Shown here: positions 61,467 to 64,000 of the stretch, piece by piece
Position numbering within the stretch: the stretch's first letter is position 1
Layout: the number at the start of each line of letters is the position of its first letter
DNA from: Clostridiales bacterium UBA6386
GTDB taxonomy: Bacteria > Bacillota > Clostridia > Oscillospirales > Oscillospiraceae
NCBI GenBank assembly: GCA_002437585.1
Contig: DJQM01000059.1
Span: forward strand, 461 to 64,460
Reading direction: 5' to 3'
DNA length: 64,000 bases
The notes under the pieces: model-generated
What the model was told of the DNA's origin: nothing
Seen by the model: only the letters and a program-made list of their open reading frames with translations
The model's database searches: none
Position numbers and translations under genes: made by a program

Positions 61467-62051
61467 TCACTCCAGAACCCCCTTGGTAGAGGGGATTTCA
61501 TCGGAGCCGTCCAGTGCCACCGCCGCCCGCATAGCCCGGCCGAAGGCCTCGAAGGCTCCCTCCACAATGTGGTGGGAATTGACGCCCGCCAGCTGCCGAA
61601 GGTGCAGGCTCATGGGGCAATTGCGCACAAAGCCCAGGAAAAACTCTTCCACCAGTTCGGTATCGAAGGTTCCGATTTTCTCCGTGGGAATTTTCAGCGT
61701 GTCATTGAAACTGCTTCTGCCGGAAATGTCCACGGCGGCCAGAATCAGGGTCTCATCCATAGGCAGCAGGAAACTGCCGTAGCGGGTGATGCCCCGCTTG
61801 TCCCCCAGGGCCTGCCGGAAGGCCTGCCCCAGGCAGATGCCCACGTCCTCCACGCTGTGATGGTCGTCCACCTCATAGTCGCCTACGCAGTGCAAGTTCA
61901 GGTCAAATTTTCCGTGGGCGGCAAACAGCGTGAGCATGTGGTTGAGAAACCCCACCCCTGTGCTGATGTCCGCCTTTCCTGTGCCGTCCAGGTTCAGGCT
62001 CAGGGAAATGTTGGTTTCCGCGGTATTGCGGGTGATTTCCGCCGTTCTCAT
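61467..62051 (-). CDS. hisB: Imidazoleglycerol-phosphate dehydratase
   Basis: 194 aa, full length for the single-domain enzyme. Manganese-binding His motifs: GFLNHMLTLFAAHGKF, VDDHHSVEDVGI, and SLHLRQLAGVNSHHIVEGAF near the end. Sixth step of histidine synthesis, producing imidazole-acetol phosphate. The ATG overlaps the hisC stop (ATGA). It appears intact although its operon neighbours are broken; no hisH, hisA, hisF or hisI follows. Confidence 0.95.
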   Translation of the reverse strand: MRTAEITRNTAETNISLSLNLDGTGKADISTGVGFLNHMLTLFAAHGKFDLNLHCVGDYEVDDHHSVEDVGICLGQAFRQALGDKRGITRYGSFLLPMDETLILAAVDISGRSSFNDTLKIPTEKIGTFDTELVEEFFLGFVRNCPMSLHLRQLAGVNSHHIVEGAFEAFGRAMRAAVALDGSDEIPSTKGVLE

Positions 62052-62890
62052 GAGAGCACCTCCTGTAATGTTTCCACCAGCACCGCCATCTGGGCGGGGG
62101 TGCCGATGGTGATCCGGTTAAACTGACAAATCCGTTCGGATGCAAAGTGGCGCACCAGAATGCCCCTGGATTTTAGGGAAGCTCTGATTAAATCGGCAAG
62201 CGCTGACGGCGAGAGGTTTTGTTTCCAGGCAAGGTTCTAAAAACGGAGGAATACTGTATGTATTTCCCGTTTTTAGAACCGCAGTCTGGGAGCAAAAGAT
62301 CCGTCGTTCAGCCGCAGACGATTTATTCAGAGTTTCCTTAGCTTTTTGTACAATTCCAGGCCGTCCATTTTGTCGGCTCTGGCAAAAAGGAAATTGGCCT
62401 TGCTGGGCAAAACCCGGAAGCCCAGGGTCTTCAGCTGAGCCGCCGTCCATTCCCGGGTTTCCATAATATTCCGGCACCGGGCTTTGTAATAGTCCTCGGC
62501 CTCCACGGTAGCTTCCCCCAGCAGAAGCGTCAGGCGGCTGATGTTGTAGGGATTGGTGGAATATTTGATCTTCTCCAGATCGGCAATGACCTCCGGGCAG
62601 GCGAAGGCATAGCCCAGCCGGCCTCCGGCCAGGCACCGGGACTTGGAGAAGGTGCGCACCACCAATAGATTCTCGTATTTTCCGATCAGCGGCAGGGCGC
62701 TTTTCCCGCCGAAGTCCACATAGGCCTCGTCAACGACCACCAGAGAATCCGGGTTCGTCCGCAGAATCTGTTCGATCTGGTGCAGGGGAACGGTCATGCC
62801 CGTGGGGGCATTGGGATTGGCGATGACGATGGGCTTGTTTTTGCCGCAGTACTTCCGGTAATTCAGGGTGAACTCCTCCTCCAGGGGAGC
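62048..62890 (-). pseudogene. hisC: hisC, histidinol-phosphate aminotransferase: 5'-deleted and MITE-interrupted
   Basis: The minus strand reads PLEEEFTLNYRKYCGKNKP, VIANPNAPTG, VVDEAYVDFGGKSAL and the PLP-lysine motif RTFSKSRCLAGGRLGYA, then ELYKKLRKL-stop at the MITE. Beyond the MITE the frame resumes KSRGILVRHFASERICQFNR and RITIGTPAQM to the stop overlapping hisB. Removing the 163-bp element and one TA joins YKKL to KSRGILVRHF exactly. About 130 N-terminal codons, including the start, are absent because the upstream side fuses to hisZ in another frame. About 220 of ~350 residues remain. Confidence 0.9.
62176..62338. mobile_element. 163-bp TA-flanked MITE, copy D (inside hisC)
   Basis: TA at 62174-62175 and 62339-62340, the expected target duplication. 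Ends GGGAAGCTCTGATTAAAT and the reverse complement of ATTTATTCAGAGTTTCCT. By eye it differs from the copy at 7005 in three positions (first base, one internal A/G, last base). The hisC sequence with one TA is continuous without it, which proves insertion. Confidence 0.93.
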
Positions 62891-63330
62891 TTGTCATACT
62901 GGCCTCCGGCCAGGACGCTGGCAGTGATTCCGGGCAGATGCCCCCGGAACACCACGCCGCTGTAATAGCCCAGATCGTTGCTCACGGAGAAGTCCGTCAG
63001 ATCGCCCACGCACTCCAGCCCCGCCTGCATGATCTCCCGGTAGTCCCGGTAGACGTTCTCGCTGTAATAGACCTTCTGCACCACCCCCGATGCCTCCGGG
63101 GCGTTCTTCACGATGGACAGCGTCACGTCCGGCTTCAGTGCCATGAGCTTGCCCCCCTCGCCGGAAAAGGTGATGATCCGGTCGGAGATCAGAAAATCCT
63201 TGTTGCGCACATACAGGTCGTATTCCTCAAACCGGCTCATTTTGTAGGGGGTGTAGCCGTAGCACTGGTACAGCCCCCGCAGGGCGAAGACCGCCTGCTC
63301 CTCACTTCTCCAGATCTGAGCCGTCGTCAT
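62863..63330 (-). pseudogene. hisZ: hisZ, N-terminal fragment of the ATP-phosphoribosyltransferase regulatory subunit
   Basis: 155 aa. Class-II tRNA-synthetase-like start: MTTAQIWRSEEQAVFALRGL, YTPYKMSRFEEYDLYVRNKD, LMALKPDVTLSIVKNA, KVYYSENVYRDYREIMQAGLE, GVVFRGHLPGI and AGGQYDKL. It then runs out of frame into hisC as PWRRSSP-stop. HisZ is normally ~390 aa and partners HisG, so roughly 60% is missing along with hisG and hisD. The ribosome site AGAGGATAAAACCG and an overlap with the upstream regulator look normal. Confidence 0.85.
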
Positions 63331-63622
63331 CGGTTTTATCCTCTTTCTTCAGATTGTCCAGTGCCTTCCGGTAGCCGCTGCCGTAGTTCAGGCACCGGTT
63401 CACCCGGCTGATGGTGGCGGAGCTGGCTCCCGTTTCCTCGGAGACCTCCAGATAGTTCCGCCCCTCGTCCAGAAGATATGCCACCCGGAACCGCTGGGCA
63501 ATGGACTGCAATTCCTTGATGGTGCAGATATCCTCGAAAAACGCCCGGCAGTCGGCGGGGGTCTTCAGGGTCAGGATCGCATCGTAAAACAGTTCCTCGT
63601 CCCGGTGTCGAATCTTCTCCAT
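63302..63622 (-). CDS. YerC/HisR-type TrpR-like regulator
   Basis: 106 aa from ATG at 63622; a TTG three codons up is too close to the AAAGG site. TrpR/YerC fold: LYFDA-type helix as DEELFYDAILTLKTPADCR, FFEDICTIKELQSIAQRFRV, HTH YLEVSEETGASSATISRVNR and CLNYGSGYRKAL. Members of this family often head histidine operons and are proposed histidine-responsive repressors. It is the first gene here, overlapping hisZ by 29 bases. Confidence 0.88.
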   Translation of the reverse strand: MEKIRHRDEELFYDAILTLKTPADCRAFFEDICTIKELQSIAQRFRVAYLLDEGRNYLEVSEETGASSATISRVNRCLNYGSGYRKALDNLKKEDKTDDDGSDLEK

Positions 63623-63656
63623 AGCTGCCAAATTCCTTTCGGTATTGTTCCTGACT

Positions 63657-63685
63657 ACTTTAACACTTCACTTTATTAAAGTCAA
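63657..63685 (-). promoter_or_regulatory. his operon promoter with overlapping inverted repeat
   Basis: Minus strand TTGACT (63685-63680), 17-base spacer, TAAAGT (63662-63657). ACTTTAA at 63657-63663 and TTAAAGT at 63676-63682 are an inverted repeat covering both promoter elements, a plausible operator for the YerC/HisR-like protein. Confidence 0.6.
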
Positions 63686-63725
63686 GCACTATCTACAAGT
63701 TCCAATTCACTTTTTTAGAAAAACT

Positions 63726-63754
63726 GTATAAGCCCCGGAAAAGCTGCCCATAAT
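63726..63754 (+). promoter_or_regulatory. Possible sporulation-sigma promoter
   Basis: GTATA (63726-63730), 18 bases, CATAAT (63749-63754). This spacing and the CATA-type -10 resemble SigE/SigG promoters; weak evidence, prompted by the SpoIIQ-like gene that follows. Confidence 0.3.
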
Positions 63755-63776
63755 CAGCCTCGGAGGTGCTTATACA

Positions 63777-64000
63777 ATGAGCGACAACAAACGTTCCCGC
63801 CGCGGCGGTCAGGGCTACTACATAGCCCTGATTCTGTGCGCCGCGGCAATCGGAATCACAGGCTATGTATACTACAGAAACACCAATCTTCCGGAATCCG
63901 TCTCCCAGACGGAGGCGGCAGCGGAGGCGCCCGCATTGGGTGTCCAGCCGGAGGACGTACCCGTCATCGCCACTCAGCCCCCGAAGGCTTCCACCGGCAC
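63777..64000 (+). CDS. Start of an exported protein, possibly SpoIIQ-like M23 peptidase (3' end outside window)
   Basis: ATG at 63777 after CGGAGGTG. The first 74 codons give MSDNKRSRRGGQGYYIAL, one membrane segment (ALILCAAAIGITGYVYY), then an Ala/Glu/Pro/Gln-rich extracytoplasmic linker. This opening is familiar from Oscillospiraceae M23-type peptidases of the SpoIIQ group, but the catalytic domain lies beyond the edge, so the call is tentative. Confidence 0.55.
   Translation, partial: MSDNKRSRRGGQGYYIALILCAAAIGITGYVYYRNTNLPESVSQTEAAAEAPALGVQPEDVPVIATQPPKASTG

Overview
The window (64 kb, GC-rich, strong AGGAGG-type ribosome binding sites, sigma-A-like promoters, a sortase-type surface protein, a YerC/TrpR-like regulator and a start that resembles a spore-forming-lineage M23 peptidase) looks like chromosome from an anaerobic gut clostridium, most likely Oscillospirales. 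This placement is inference; there is no rRNA or tRNA in the window. No CRISPR array, phage or complete IS element was seen. Small non-coding inverted-repeat elements are common.

Layout. 1-2 kb: the end of an XRE-type regulator, a truncated mini-XRE and a YgjP/SprT-like metallohydrolase. 2-6.9 kb (-): a 1615-aa secreted BspA-like leucine-rich-repeat protein. 7.3-9.3 kb: a MalY/PatB aminotransferase (-) and an Hsp20 chaperone (+). 9.5-24.9 kb (-): fourteen co-directed catabolic genes. In transcription order they are a fucose/arabinose-isomerase-like protein, a class II aldolase, a PfkB kinase, a DUF4867-like protein, a GlcD-type FAD dehydrogenase, an Fe-S protein, EtfB, EtfA, an IolB-like isomerase, an FGGY kinase, an FAD oxidoreductase, an Ldh2-type dehydrogenase, a LarA racemase and malic enzyme. 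25.1-35.0 kb (-): a YesL/YesM/YesN-like regulatory set with a CUT1 ABC sugar importer, a ThuA-like protein and a Gfo/Idh/MocA dehydrogenase. 35.3-36.1 kb (+): an aldose epimerase. 36.2-43.9 kb (-): two more surface proteins, one with an NPKTGD sorting signal. 44-46.5 kb (-): a vWA protein, a macrodomain-HTH protein and a VOC protein. 47-48.6 kb (+): a leucine-rich lipoprotein. 48.8-54.7 kb: a second CUT1 ABC importer (-) divergent from an N-acetylhexosamine-kinase-like gene and galE (+). 55-61 kb: an FMN 2-hydroxyacid dehydrogenase, a small conserved protein plus a CstA transporter, a MATE exporter, and a purine-type phosphoribosyltransferase (-). 61.4-63.6 kb (-): a damaged histidine operon. 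63.8 kb: the start of an exported protein.

How the parts may work together. The 9.5-35 kb block reads as a sugar-to-2-hydroxyacid-to-pyruvate programme: extracellular sensing and ABC uptake, isomerase, kinases and aldolase, then lactate-type oxidation through GlcD/Fe-S/EtfAB, racemisation by LarA and interconversion by Ldh2 and malic enzyme. The true substrate cannot be read from the sequence. The 48.8-54.7 kb block resembles part of a host-glycan hexosamine/galactose salvage route.

The clearest unusual structure is a family of small TA-flanked inverted-repeat elements (113, 163 and about 220 bp classes). Two 163-bp copies are nearly identical, and one of them interrupts hisC with an exact TA duplication, so that removing it restores the reading frame. 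The same operon also carries a hisZ-hisC deletion junction.
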